A DNA stretch of 64,000 bases from JASLEW01 sp035544875 (GTDB taxonomy: Bacteria > Acidobacteriota > Thermoanaerobaculia > Multivoradales > UBA5704). The notes under the pieces are model-generated. The model had not been told where the DNA came from and made no database searches. It saw only the letters and a list, made by a program, of their open reading frames with translations. The stretch covers positions 248,001-312,000 of the forward strand of contig DASZZP010000083.1 of assembly GCA_035544875.1 (NCBI GenBank). Direction: 5' to 3'. Both the position numbers and the translations under genes were made by a program. Of this stretch, positions 24,397 through 32,866 are shown piece after piece (the first letter of the stretch is position 1; every line of letters begins with the position of its first letter).

Positions 24397-26154
24397 TCAG
24401 GCCGGCGGCAGGCGGACCTTGTCGGAGTCGGCGCGCAGCCAGAAGGTGCCCTGCTGGACGTAGCCGTGGCGGCGCATGATGTGGCTCTGGCGATCGAGCG
24501 GCAGGCCCCAGGTCTGAAAGAAGGCGTCGGGGCGCTGGGCGAGGGCGGCCCAGGGGTCCCACTTGTTGTGCCCCGGCCGGAGCTCGTCGTAGTTGTGCCG
24601 GTCATAGGGCATCTGGCTGGGGAGCCGCGCCACCTCGCGATCGTTGTAGCCCAGCAGATCGATCATCTTGTAATCGGTGAAGTAGGCGGGGATACCGGCC
24701 CAGGCGGTGGCGACGACGGCGCCGGGGGCGACGAAAGAACGCAGCTCGCGGACTTCCTGCAGCACGATCTGATGTCCGACGACGGCAAAAGGCGCCCACC
24801 GCAGGGCGAGGTCGCGGCGGTTGCCGAGGGCGCGCGGCGACAGCAGCAGGCCGTTCGCGAGGACCAGCCAGAGCAGCAGGTTGGCGGCCAGGACCGCGGT
24901 CTCGAGCGCCCGGCGCCGAGTGGCGTCTGCCGGCCGGGTCCCTACCCGGTCTTGTGGCGGCCGGGTCCCTACCCGGTCTATCGGCGGCCGGGTCCCCACC
25001 CGGCCTTGCTCGCCGCCGGGCCCCGGCCAGCGGGCGCGCCAGGCGGCGAGCAGGCGATTGACGCCGGTGTTGAGGAGGACGAAGACGAGCGGCATCACGA
25101 AGACGACGAAGCGCCCGGCGCGCAGGTCCGAGTCCCAGGCGTCGCCGCCGACGTAGACGCTGTAACCGAAGTAGAGCGCGGCAACCGCGGCCGGCAGCAG
25201 CAGCCGGCGCTGGCGCCGGGCGCAGGTGGCGATGACGATGGCCGCCGCCAGCACCACGGCCAAGTGCTCGGCAGCATACTGGCGCAGCGAGGAGAGGCCG
25301 CGCAGGAGGCGGACCGAGGTCGCGACCCCGGTCAGCTTGAGATAGTAGGTGTTGGGCAAGAGGTCGTGGAAGTAGAGCCAGCGGAAGAGCGAGTAGGCGA
25401 GCGCGCTGCCGGCGAAGATCGCCAGGCCGGCCATCCAGCGCCGGCGCTCCTCGCGGCGCACGCCGCCTTCGGCGGCGACGTAGCCCTCCACGGCAATAGC
25501 GAGGAGCAGCATGTCCATGCGCAGCAAATAGGCCGCGGTGAGGACCATCCAGAGGGTCAGGTGGCGTCGAACGCCGCGGCGTTCGCGGTCGACCAGATCG
25601 AGGGCGAGAAGAACCGCGAGGGTGGTGAGGAGGGCCTGCAGGCCGGTTTCCATGCCGAGCAGCGACCAGTAGTTGAGCGGGTAGTAGAAGGTGGTGAGGG
25701 TGGCCGCGAGCAGCCAGTGGCGGGCCGTCCCCCAGCTGCAGCGCAGGGCCAGGGCGCGCACGGCGAGCACGTTGAGCGCCAGCAGGGTCAGGGAGAAGAG
25801 CTGGATGACCAGGCTGCGCTTGGCGAGCGCGATCGGCAGCGCGTTAACCGGAATCATGAGCAGCATCCAGAGCGGGTGGGTGAAGCCCTCGACCGGCTCG
25901 TCCTGCCGCGCCCAGTTCAGGCCATAGCCCTCGCAGAGGTTGCGGGCATAGGTCATCGAGATCATCGCGTCGTCGAACAGGCAGTAGTAACGCACGCCGT
26001 CGACGACGAACGAGGTGCTGCGGATGAACATCCACCCCCAGAGGAGGAAGACAAAGAGCAGCACCGCGGCCGGCCACCGACCGCCCGGCGCGGCGCCGTT
26101 GCTTCTCGATGTGGCCGGAGTTGCCGGAGTCATGCGATTGCAACCGAAGACCAT
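24397..26154 (-). CDS. Multi-pass membrane glycosyltransferase-like protein
   Basis: 585 residues with about nine to ten membrane helices. The first extracytoplasmic loop has DDAMISMTYARNLCEGYGLNW and PVEGFTHPLWMLLM, an acidic pair plus PVEGFT/PLW typical of GT-C polyprenyl-phosphate-sugar transferases such as the AftB-like and O-antigen-associated groups. The soluble C-terminus (VGHQIVLQEVRELRSFVAPGAVVATAWAGIPAYFTDY onward) is also typical. Between helices, about residues 382-407, lies the tandem peptide RVGTRPPID/RVGTRPPQD/RVGTRPADA, produced by three family B DNA hairpins inside the gene. Substrate is unknown; a lipid-linked sugar transfer to an envelope glycan is likely. Confidence 0.75.
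   Translation of the reverse strand: MVFGCNRMTPATPATSRSNGAAPGGRWPAAVLLFVFLLWGWMFIRSTSFVVDGVRYYCLFDDAMISMTYARNLCEGYGLNWARQDEPVEGFTHPLWMLLMIPVNALPIALAKRSLVIQLFSLTLLALNVLAVRALALRCSWGTARHWLLAATLTTFYYPLNYWSLLGMETGLQALLTTLAVLLALDLVDRERRGVRRHLTLWMVLTAAYLLRMDMLLLAIAVEGYVAAEGGVRREERRRWMAGLAIFAGSALAYSLFRWLYFHDLLPNTYYLKLTGVATSVRLLRGLSSLRQYAAEHLAVVLAAAIVIATCARRQRRLLLPAAVAALYFGYSVYVGGDAWDSDLRAGRFVVFVMPLVFVLLNTGVNRLLAAWRARWPGPGGEQGRVGTRPPIDRVGTRPPQDRVGTRPADATRRRALETAVLAANLLLWLVLANGLLLSPRALGNRRDLALRWAPFAVVGHQIVLQEVRELRSFVAPGAVVATAWAGIPAYFTDYKMIDLLGYNDREVARLPSQMPYDRHNYDELRPGHNKWDPWAALAQRPDAFFQTWGLPLDRQSHIMRRHGYVQQGTFWLRADSDKVRLPPA
24932..25005. repeat. Family B hairpins, three copies inside a coding region
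   Basis: Copies at 24932-24951, 24959-24978 (both GGCCGGGT, CCCT, ACCCGGTC) and 24986-25005 (GGCCGGGT, CCCC, ACCCGGCC) with a 27-bp period, a multiple of three. They lie within the membrane glycosyltransferase gene and encode a nine-residue repeat. Confidence 0.9.
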
Positions 26155-26207
26155 CGATTCCTAAACATTCTACCCGCACCCTACGCGAGGTGAGGGAGAA
26201 TGACGCA

Positions 26208-27404
26208 ATGGCGGGGCGGATCGAGACGGCAGAGGTGGTGATCGTCGGGGGCGGAGTGATCGGGGCGAGCGTGGCCTATCACTTGGCGGCGCGCGGCTGC
26301 CGCGATGTGGTGGTGCTCGAACGGCTGGCCGAGCTCGGGGGCGGCAGCACCTCGCGGGCGACCGGCGGGTTCCGGGCGCAGTTCGCCACCGAGGTCAACG
26401 TGCGGCTGTCGCTGCTGGCGCGCGCCAAGCTGCTGCGCTTCCGCGACGAGGTGGGGGCCGATCCCGGCTACCGCCCCTGCGGCTACCTGTTCCTGGCGCG
26501 CGACGAGGCGCAGCTCGCGACGCTGCGCTCGTTCGCGCCGCTCCAGCGCGCTGCCGGGTTGACCGAGGTGATCGAGGTCGGGCCGGGTCCCGAAGAGGTG
26601 CGGCGCTGGAACCCGGCGGTGCGCGCCGACGGCGTGGTCGGCGGCACCTTCTGCCCGAGCGACGGCTTCATCCGCCCGCTGGCGCTGCTGGGCGGCTACG
26701 TCGAGGCGGCCAGGAGGCTCGGAGTGCGCTTCGAGCTCGACTCCGAAGTGGTCGCCCTGGAGGTCGCGCAGCGGAGCGGCGAGCGGCGGGTGACGGCCGT
26801 GGCCACCCGGCGTGGACGGATCGCCGCGCGCCACCTGGTCAACGCGGCGGGAGCATGGGCCGCCGCTCTCGCGAAAATGGCGTCGGTCGAGCTGCCGGTC
26901 GCGCCGCTGCGCCGGCAGGTGGCGACGACCGAGCCGTTCGGGGGCCTGCCCGAAGACATGCCGATGACCATCTTCCTCGAGGACGGCTTTCATCTGCGGG
27001 TGCGCGACGGCCGCGTCCTCTTGCTCTGGCCGGCCGACCTGCCGGCAAACGCCAGCAACCCTTACGACGCCGCCTTCGTACCGAGCTGGCTCGACGGGTT
27101 GCTCCCCAGGGCGCGCGCCCGGGTGCCCTGTCTCGCCGCGGCTGCCGTCGACCGGGCGGGCTGCTGGGCGGGGCTCTACGAGATGTCGCCCGACAAGCAT
27201 GCGATCGTCGGGCCGGCGCCGGGTTGCCCCAACTTCTTGCTGGTGAACGGCTCCTCGGGTCATGGGGTGATGCACTCGCCCGCCCTCGGTCAGCTTGCCG
27301 CCGAGATGATTCTCGACGGCGGCGCTCAGGCGATCGATCTCGCCGCCCTCCGCCCCTCGCGCTTCGCCGAGGGGCAGCCGAACCCGGCGTCCGACGTGCT
27401 GTGA
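26208..27404 (+). CDS. FAD-dependent oxidoreductase of the DAO/sarcosine oxidase family
   Basis: 398 residues from ATG 26208 (GAGGTGAGGGAG upstream). The dinucleotide-binding motif VVIVGGGVIGASVAYHLAARG is at 10-30, then VLERLAELGGGSTSRATGGFR, the typical sarcosine-oxidase-beta/DadA-like follow-up. LVNAAGAWAAAL (about 210) and the C-terminal MSPDKHAIVGPAPGCPNFLLVNGSSGHGVMHSPALGQLAAEMI complete the DAO fold. It oxidises an amine or imino acid, passing electrons to oxygen or a carrier; the substrate is not readable. The stop overlaps the start of the uracil-DNA glycosylase gene (GTGA). Confidence 0.9.
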   Translation: MAGRIETAEVVIVGGGVIGASVAYHLAARGCRDVVVLERLAELGGGSTSRATGGFRAQFATEVNVRLSLLARAKLLRFRDEVGADPGYRPCGYLFLARDEAQLATLRSFAPLQRAAGLTEVIEVGPGPEEVRRWNPAVRADGVVGGTFCPSDGFIRPLALLGGYVEAARRLGVRFELDSEVVALEVAQRSGERRVTAVATRRGRIAARHLVNAAGAWAAALAKMASVELPVAPLRRQVATTEPFGGLPEDMPMTIFLEDGFHLRVRDGRVLLLWPADLPANASNPYDAAFVPSWLDGLLPRARARVPCLAAAAVDRAGCWAGLYEMSPDKHAIVGPAPGCPNFLLVNGSSGHGVMHSPALGQLAAEMILDGGAQAIDLAALRPSRFAEGQPNPASDVL

Positions 27405-28108
27405 AGCCGGCCGTGCGCCAGCCTGACTACAGCCGGGTGTTGCGGGCGCTGTTCGCCGGTCCGCGGGGAGCGGCGCCGCAGGTGGTGAACCCCTATCGCT
27501 GCGAGGAGGCGGAGCTCGACCGGGCCGGCGGGGCGCGCCGGCGGCGCGGCAACCTGGCGGCCTACCTGGAGCGAGTGGGGGCGCCGCGCTGGATCCTGGT
27601 GGGCGAGGCGCTCGGCTTCCGGGGTGGGCGCTTCTCGGGCATCGCCTTCACCAGCGAGCGGCAGCTGGCGGGCGGCGGAGCGCGCCGGCTGGCCTGGGCC
27701 ACGGACCCGCCTTTTGGCGCCACCAGCCGCAACCAGGCGCTCTGGCTCGAGCCTTCGGGGAGCGTGGTGTGGACGGCGCTGGGGGGCGAGCCGCGCGGCG
27801 TCCTGCTCTGGAACGCCTTCCCCTGGCATCCCCATGGCAGGCGGGGGCCGCTGAGCAACCGCCGTCCCGAGAGGACGCTGCTGGCGGCCAATCTCCATGT
27901 CCTCGAGCGGCTGCTGGCGGCGGCCGCACCGGCGCAGCCGCTCGCCGTGGGACGAACCGCCGAGGCGGCGCTCGCGCTGCTTGGCGTCGCCGCGCCGGCG
28001 CTGCGCCATCCGGCGCACGGCGGGGCCGCGCTCTTCCGGCGCCAGCTCGCGGCGCGCCTCGCAGGCGCCGCTCCGCGGCCCGAAGATCCTTCCCGCGAGC
28101 GGGTTTAG
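27401..28108 (+). CDS. Uracil-DNA glycosylase superfamily protein
   Basis: 235 residues from a GTG that overlaps the preceding stop by four bases. Key text: VNPYRCEEAELD, then NLAAYLERVGAPRWILVGEALGFRGGRFSGIAFTSERQL (about 48-88), where UDG families carry the GEAPG-like catalytic motif, and LLWNAFPWHPH (about 130), the N-x-x-P-x-H motif. The GEALGFRGGR form marks a little-studied branch of the superfamily without the 4Fe-4S cysteines. Whether it removes uracil is inferred. Coupling to an FAD oxidase is odd and probably reflects only shared transcription. Confidence 0.75.
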   Translation: MKPAVRQPDYSRVLRALFAGPRGAAPQVVNPYRCEEAELDRAGGARRRRGNLAAYLERVGAPRWILVGEALGFRGGRFSGIAFTSERQLAGGGARRLAWATDPPFGATSRNQALWLEPSGSVVWTALGGEPRGVLLWNAFPWHPHGRRGPLSNRRPERTLLAANLHVLERLLAAAAPAQPLAVGRTAEAALALLGVAAPALRHPAHGGAALFRRQLAARLAGAAPRPEDPSRERV

Positions 28109-28222
28109 CAGCTCTCGCAGGGGGGATTCGCGGAGGCGAATCGTGCTAGAATCCGCGGCCAGGCACAGGCGGGGAATCGTCCGCCCGCTTGCGGTGGGAA
28201 CTGCTGCCGCGGGAGGTTGGTC

Positions 28223-28729
28223 ATGCACCGGAACTGGGTTCGAGTCTCGCTGACGCTGCTCCTCGTTGCGCTCCTCGCCGCGCCCGCGGCGGCGGAGATC
28301 TTCCACGTCAAGCTCCGCAACGGCGCGCTCATCGACTCGCGCTACAAGCCCGAGCAGGCGAGCTGGGACCCCAATGTCGTCCTGCTGCTGAGCGATGAGG
28401 GCAACTGGATCGGCATCTACCAGCAAGACATCGAGAACATCGAACCCGAGTCGACGGTGCGCGGCTTCGGGGTGCAGCTCAACTTCAACACCGTCGCCAT
28501 CGGGTGGGCCCCCAACGACCTTCCCGACGCGGCGGCGCAACCGGCCGGGCAGCCGTCGTCGACCGCCGACGCGCTGCAGAACTTCGCGCTGCAGCAGGCG
28601 CAGGCGACGGCGCACTACTCGGTGCCGCAGTTCGTGCAGCCGGAGCAGGCTTCGGGCGTCCCGCCGGCCTTCGTCGGCGGGTATCGAGCGCCGCAGATTC
28701 CGGCGCCGGCGCCGCCTCCTCACCCCTGA
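28223..28729 (+). CDS. Exported protein of unknown function
   Basis: 168 residues; ATG 28223 with GGGAGG six bases upstream. A signal peptide ends at APAAAE (about residue 25). The mature start IFHVKLRNGALIDSRYKPEQASWDPNVVLLLSDEGNWIGIYQQDIENI resembles a short beta-rich domain I associate with uncharacterised acidobacterial secreted proteins. The remainder is Pro/Ala/Gln-rich and likely disordered. A family A hairpin starts 11 bases after the stop. Confidence 0.7.
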   Translation: MHRNWVRVSLTLLLVALLAAPAAAEIFHVKLRNGALIDSRYKPEQASWDPNVVLLLSDEGNWIGIYQQDIENIEPESTVRGFGVQLNFNTVAIGWAPNDLPDAAAQPAGQPSSTADALQNFALQQAQATAHYSVPQFVQPEQASGVPPAFVGGYRAPQIPAPAPPPHP

Positions 28730-28739
28730 GGCTGGCGAC

Positions 28740-28780
28740 CTCCGGGAAGTGCCGCCCGTCCACCACCGGACGGGCGCGGC
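28740..28780. repeat. Family A hairpin, reverse orientation
   Basis: Tail CTCCGGGAAGT (28740-28750), left arm GCCGCCCGTCC (28751-28761), loop ACCACC, right arm GGACGGGCGCGGC with one extra CG. Same family as 16135 but inverted, and 11 bases past a stop codon. Confidence 0.8.
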
Positions 28781-28815
28781 CACGACCGGCCGCCCAATGC
28801 GGGGCGGCGGTTCTC

Positions 28816-28821
28816 TTGACA
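28816..28821 (+). promoter_or_regulatory. -35-like TTGACA before the cobalamin riboswitch
   Basis: TTGACA lies about 25-30 bases before the riboswitch 5' end, the expected place for a -35 element. A convincing -10 at the right distance is not visible, so the call is tentative. Confidence 0.35.
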
Positions 28822-28842
28822 ACCAACGAGACGGTGCGGTGA

Positions 28843-29045
28843 CGCCGGCCTGCTGCTCGCTCGAGAGCACGAGGCCGGAGTCTTCAAGAGGGAAGCCGGT
28901 GTGATTCCGGCGCGGCCCCCGCCACTGTAACCGGGTACGAAACCGGATCGCCACTGCGCGAGCGGATCCCCTCTGGGGGTTGCTCTCGTGGGAAGGCCCG
29001 GGAGTAGGGAGATCCGGAAGCCAGGAGACCTGCCGAACCGTCCGA
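28843..29045 (+). promoter_or_regulatory. Cobalamin (AdoCbl) riboswitch
   Basis: The core is intact. GGAAGCCGGTG is followed by ATTCCGGCGCGGCCCCCGCC and ACTGTAA (about 28890-28930), then stem pieces and the B12 box GCCAGGAGACCTGCC (29020-29034) preceded by GATCCGGAA. The outer ends pair as GCCGGCCT with AGGCCGGA at the 5' side. It should shut off btuBFDC expression when cobalamin is plentiful. A family B hairpin (29114-29133) stands between it and the btuB start, where an expression platform would lie. Confidence 0.95.
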
Positions 29046-29113
29046 CGCTGCCCGCGGGGTGCGGGGAGGGCGCGCAGGACGGCATGTGCCTCCCTGGCCC
29101 CACCTGCATTGGC

Positions 29114-29133
29114 GCGTGGGTCCCAACCCACGC
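29114..29133. repeat. Family B hairpin in the btuB leader
   Basis: GCGTGGGT, loop CCCA, ACCCACGC: an 8-bp perfect stem whose outer bases differ from the other copies (GGCTGGGT, GGCCGGGT) on both arms together. It sits between the riboswitch and the btuB ribosome site. Confidence 0.85.
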
Positions 29134-29191
29134 TCCTACCAGGCACTCTTGGACCGGCGGGGCAGCGCTTCTTGCAGGCAAAGGAGCAAAC

Positions 29192-31012
29192 ATGCGTCCG
29201 CTCGTTCTGTTGGTGGCCGGATTGCTCGGGGGCACGATTCCGGCGCTCTCCCAACCCAAGCTTTCGGTGTTCGACGACAAGGTCGTCGTCACCGCCTCCG
29301 CCGACTCCCAGTCCGTCGACGAGGTGCCCGCCGCGGTCACAGTCATCGACGGCCGCGAGATCGAGGCCCGCCAGGCGCGCACGCTTGCCGACCTCATCGC
29401 GACAGTTCCGGGCGCCGCCGTCGCCCGGGCCGGCGCGGCCGGCCAGCAGACCTCGGTCTTCATCCGCGGCACCAACTCGAATCAGACGCTTCTGCTGTGG
29501 AACGGAATCCCGCTCAACGATCCCTTCTTCGGCGGCGTCAACTGGCAGTTCGTGCCCACCGACGGCATCGAACGAGTCGAGGTGGTGCGGGGACCCTTCA
29601 GCGCTCTCTACGGCAGCGATGCCATGGGCGGCGTGGTCCAGGTGCTCACCGGCTCGCGGCGCGGCGGCACGGTGACCCTGGAGGGGGGCGGCGACGGCTA
29701 CCTGCGCAGCGGAGTCGCCGCCGGCGCCGACCTCGGCGGCTCGACCCGAGTCGACCTCACCGGTGACCTGCGGCGCGGCTCTGGGCGGGTGGCGAACGAG
29801 GGCTTCGACAGCGAGGAGCTGGTGGCGCGCGCGCTCTGGGCGATGAGCCCGGGAGCGAGCTTCGGCCTGCTGCTGCGCGGCGACGATTCCTCGACCGGCG
29901 TGCCGTTCAGCTCCGGCGTGCCGACGCCGCGCAGCAAGATCTCCTGGCGGGAGCGCGAGCTGGCCGCCCCGGTCAATTTCGACCAGGCGAGGTGGACCGT
30001 CGACGGGCAGCTGTCGCGCACCACTTTCAATGCCGGTTTCCGCAGCCCCGACGACCCCTTCGGCCCCATTTCCTCGGACACCGAGTCTTCTGCCCTGCGC
30101 GGCCGCGCGGTGGCCAGCTACCACGCCCTTGCGGACCCCGGGCACGATCTGCGGCTGGCGCTCGGCGCCGACGCCGCGCGGCTCGAGGTCACCAACGCCT
30201 CGAGCGCGATCGTCAATCTCGACCGCGCCCACCAGCGCACCTGGGCCGCCTTCGCCGAGGCCAGCTACGGCGCGGGGCCGGTCCACCTCCAGCTCGGCGC
30301 GCGGCGCGACGACAACAGCGTCTATGGCGGCCAGACCAGCTGGCGCGCCGGAGGCGTGGTCCGCATCGCCCGCCACACCCTGCTGCGGGCGAGCTACGGC
30401 CAGGCGTTCCGCGCCCCGACCCTGGGCGAGCTCTTCTTTCCCGGCAGCGGCAATCCCGCCCTGCGCCCGGAGACCGGCACCAGCTACGAGGCCGCCATCG
30501 AGCAGGAGGTCGGTCCCTGGCGGTTCGCCCTGACCGGCTTCGAGAACCGCCAGCGCAACCTGATCACCTTCGATCTCGCGACCTTCTCCGACCTCAACAT
30601 CGGCCGCGCCCGCAGCCGCGGCGTCGAAGGCGAGGTGACGTTCCGGCGCGGCATCGTCCTGGCGCGTCTGAATGGCACCCGTCTGTCGGCGATCAACCAG
30701 ACGACCGGCCTCGATCTGTTGCGCCGTCCCCGGTCGAGCGCCAACCTGGTGCTGGCGGTGCGCCCGGGGGTCTGGACGCTTAACCTGGTGGGGCGCTACG
30801 TGGGAGGGCGCGCCGACTTCGACCCGGCGACCTTCGCTCGCCGCCGCAATCCGGCCTTCGCGACCATCGACCTGGCCGCCCGCCGCCGCCTGCTCCCCTG
30901 GCTGTCGCCCTACTTGCGGCTCGACAACGCGGCCGACCGCGACTATGAGGAAGTGCTCGGCTACCCGAGTCCCCGGCGCACCCTGGCGGGCGGCGTGGCG
31001 GTCGAGTTTTGA
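29192..31012 (+). CDS. btuB: TonB-dependent cobalamin receptor BtuB
   Basis: 606 residues; ATG 29192 after AAAGGAG. Signal peptide at about 1-20, then a TonB-box-like VVVTASAD (about 30), a plug domain to about 150 (TVIDGREIEARQARTLADLIATVPG, RGTNSNQTLLLWNGIPLNDP, VEVVRGPFSALYGSDAMGGVV) and a 22-strand beta barrel ending in Phe (GGVAVEF). Smaller than some receptors, in line with BtuB. Substrate is supported by the cobalamin riboswitch upstream and by the btuFDC genes that follow. The stop overlaps the btuF start (TTGA). Confidence 0.93.
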   Translation: MRPLVLLVAGLLGGTIPALSQPKLSVFDDKVVVTASADSQSVDEVPAAVTVIDGREIEARQARTLADLIATVPGAAVARAGAAGQQTSVFIRGTNSNQTLLLWNGIPLNDPFFGGVNWQFVPTDGIERVEVVRGPFSALYGSDAMGGVVQVLTGSRRGGTVTLEGGGDGYLRSGVAAGADLGGSTRVDLTGDLRRGSGRVANEGFDSEELVARALWAMSPGASFGLLLRGDDSSTGVPFSSGVPTPRSKISWRERELAAPVNFDQARWTVDGQLSRTTFNAGFRSPDDPFGPISSDTESSALRGRAVASYHALADPGHDLRLALGADAARLEVTNASSAIVNLDRAHQRTWAAFAEASYGAGPVHLQLGARRDDNSVYGGQTSWRAGGVVRIARHTLLRASYGQAFRAPTLGELFFPGSGNPALRPETGTSYEAAIEQEVGPWRFALTGFENRQRNLITFDLATFSDLNIGRARSRGVEGEVTFRRGIVLARLNGTRLSAINQTTGLDLLRRPRSSANLVLAVRPGVWTLNLVGRYVGGRADFDPATFARRRNPAFATIDLAARRRLLPWLSPYLRLDNAADRDYEEVLGYPSPRRTLAGGVAVEF

Positions 31013-31995
31013 AAGCCGGCCGGCTGAGGGGCGCGGCGATTGGAGCCATCGCGGTTATCGGAGCCAGCGGAGCCAGCGGAGCCAGCGGAGCCAGCGGAGT
31101 CATCGCAGCCGGCGGGTTGCTCGGCATCGTCGGGGTCACTACCGCCGCCTGCAGGCCGGCGCGGCAGGAGCCGGCGGCCGCTGCTCCGGCCGCCGCCCTG
31201 CCGGCGCCGCGGCGCATCGTATCCATGGCGCCCAACTTGACCGAGACGAGCTATGCGCTCGGCCTGGGCGGGCGGGTGGTGGGGGTCGACGACTTCAGCG
31301 TCTGGCCGGCCGAGGTCGCGGGCAAGGCGCGGCTCGGCGGGCTCTTCAACCCCAACCTGGAGCGGATCGTCGCCGTGCGGCCCGATCTCGCTCTGCTGCT
31401 GCCCAGCGAGCGCGACGTCGCGGCCAAGCTCGAACGCCTGGGCATCGCCACCCTGATCGTCCCCAGCGAGACGCTGGCCGACATCGAGCGCTCCTTCAGC
31501 CTCATCGCCCGGCGCTGCGGGGTCGCCGCCGCCGGCGAGAGTCTGGCGCGGCGCTGGCGTGCCGAGCTGGCTTCGCGGCCGCTGCGCGGCTCGCCCCGGG
31601 TGATGCTCTGCCTGGCCCGCCAGGCCGGGCGGCTGAGCGGCCTGCTCGCCGCCGGCCCCGGCACCTTCCTCGACGACCTGCTGCGGCGCCTGGGGGCGGT
31701 CAACGCCTTCGCCGATGCGCCGAGCGCCTACCCGCAGGTCGGGCTCGAAGAGGTGGCGGCGCGCGCGCCCGACGCGATCGTCGAGCTGACCAGCGCGCCG
31801 TTGTCGGCGGCGGAGGCGGCGGCGCTGGTCGGCGACTGGCGGCAGCTGCCGTCGGTGCCCGCGGTGCGCAACGGCCGGATCAGCGTGATCGCGGGCGACT
31901 TCGTGACCATCCCCGGGCCACGGCTGCCGCTCCTCTACCGGCGGTTGAGGGAGGCGCTGAGCGCGCCGCCGCCACCCGCCGGAGAGGTCCGATGA
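31009..31995 (+). CDS. btuF: Cobalamin-binding lipoprotein BtuF
   Basis: 328 residues from a TTG overlapping the btuB stop. N-terminal signal segment with lipobox-like TTAAC places the acylated Cys near residue 48. Mature motifs follow the type III binding-protein fold: RRIVSMAPNLTETSYALGLGGRVVGVDDFSVWP, then LERIVAVRPDLALLL and the C-terminal PSVPAVRNGRISVIAGDF. The signal peptide contains GASGASGASGAS, encoded by tandem GGAGCCAGC units (31042-31104). It delivers cobalamin to BtuCD. ATGA overlap with btuD. Confidence 0.88.
   Translation: MKAGRLRGAAIGAIAVIGASGASGASGASGVIAAGGLLGIVGVTTAACRPARQEPAAAAPAAALPAPRRIVSMAPNLTETSYALGLGGRVVGVDDFSVWPAEVAGKARLGGLFNPNLERIVAVRPDLALLLPSERDVAAKLERLGIATLIVPSETLADIERSFSLIARRCGVAAAGESLARRWRAELASRPLRGSPRVMLCLARQAGRLSGLLAAGPGTFLDDLLRRLGAVNAFADAPSAYPQVGLEEVAARAPDAIVELTSAPLSAAEAAALVGDWRQLPSVPAVRNGRISVIAGDFVTIPGPRLPLLYRRLREALSAPPPPAGEVR
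31042..31104. repeat. 9-bp tandem repeat in the btuF signal sequence
   Basis: Seven 9-bp units: GGAGCCATC, GCGGTTATC, then GGAGCCAGC four times (31060-31095) and GGAGTCATC. All in frame; the four central units encode GAS repeats of the leader's hydrophobic stretch. Confidence 0.85.
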
Positions 31996-32828
31996 GCGAC
32001 GGCGAGAGCGCGAGCAGAACCGCGGGCGCGGGTGGCGCCGGGGCCATCTTGATGAGCGCCCGAGGGCTGGTCTGGAGCGCGGGTGGGCGGACGGTGCTCG
32101 GACCGCTCGACCTCGACCTGCGGCGGGGCGAGTGCCTGGCGGTCGTCGGTCCCAATGGCGCCGGCAAAACCACCCTGCTGCGCCTGCTGACCGGGCTGCT
32201 CCGCCCATCCGCCGGCGCGGTCTCGCTGGCCGGCCGGCCGCTCGCCGCCTTCACGCGGCGCGAGCTGGCGCGGCGCATCGCCTACGTGCCGCAGATCCGG
32301 CCCGCGCGCGTCCCGCTGACAGTCGAAGAGGTGGTCGTCCTGGGCCGCTACCCGTATCTCTCGGCTCTGCAGCTGGCGCCGCGCGCCGCCGACTTCGCCG
32401 CCGTCGAGGAAGCGCTGGCCGTGGTGGGTATCGCGCGCCTGCGAACCCGGCCCGTCGACGAGCTCTCCGGCGGCGAGCGCCAGGCGGTCTTCATCGCCGC
32501 CGCCCTGGCGCAAGAGGCCGAGCTGCTGGTGCTCGACGAGCCCACGTTGCATCTCGACGCCGGGCACCAGCGCCAGCTGGCCGGACTCCTGCTGCGCCTC
32601 AAGGCCGACGCGGCGCGCACTGTGCTGCTGGCCAGCCACGACCTCAATCTTGCGGGACTGCTCGGCGACCGTCTGCTCGGCCTGGCAGATGGGCAGACGT
32701 TGGCGCTCGGCCCACCGGCCCTAATTCTCCGCCCCGAGCTGCTCGAGCGGCTCTTCGCCGCGCGGTTCCTGGCGGTGCCGCGCGGTGGGCGGCCGGAGCC
32801 CATGGTGGTGCTGGACCTGGGGTCGTGA
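31992..32828 (+). CDS. btuD: Cobalamin ABC transporter ATPase BtuD
   Basis: 278 residues. Walker A GPNGAGKTT (about 54-62), Q-loop VPQIRPARVPLTVEEVVVLGRYPYL, signature LSGGERQ (about 155), Walker B LLVLDEPT (about 176) and the switch His in LLASHDLN. The order and the LGRYPYL Q-loop are those of iron/cobalamin importers (FecE/BtuD). A low-complexity Ser/Gly/Ala N-terminus of about 20 residues precedes the domain. Coupled to btuF by ATGA. Confidence 0.93.
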   Translation: MSDGESASRTAGAGGAGAILMSARGLVWSAGGRTVLGPLDLDLRRGECLAVVGPNGAGKTTLLRLLTGLLRPSAGAVSLAGRPLAAFTRRELARRIAYVPQIRPARVPLTVEEVVVLGRYPYLSALQLAPRAADFAAVEEALAVVGIARLRTRPVDELSGGERQAVFIAAALAQEAELLVLDEPTLHLDAGHQRQLAGLLLRLKADAARTVLLASHDLNLAGLLGDRLLGLADGQTLALGPPALILRPELLERLFAARFLAVPRGGRPEPMVVLDLGS

Positions 32829-32866
32829 GGGGACGCTAGCGTGTCAACCTCTCTCACGCCGCCGCC

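Noticed and set aside
27326..30376. A 1016-residue minus-strand frame across the btuB and UDG region
   Set aside because: It crosses the cobalamin riboswitch and known genes; composition is that of an antisense frame.
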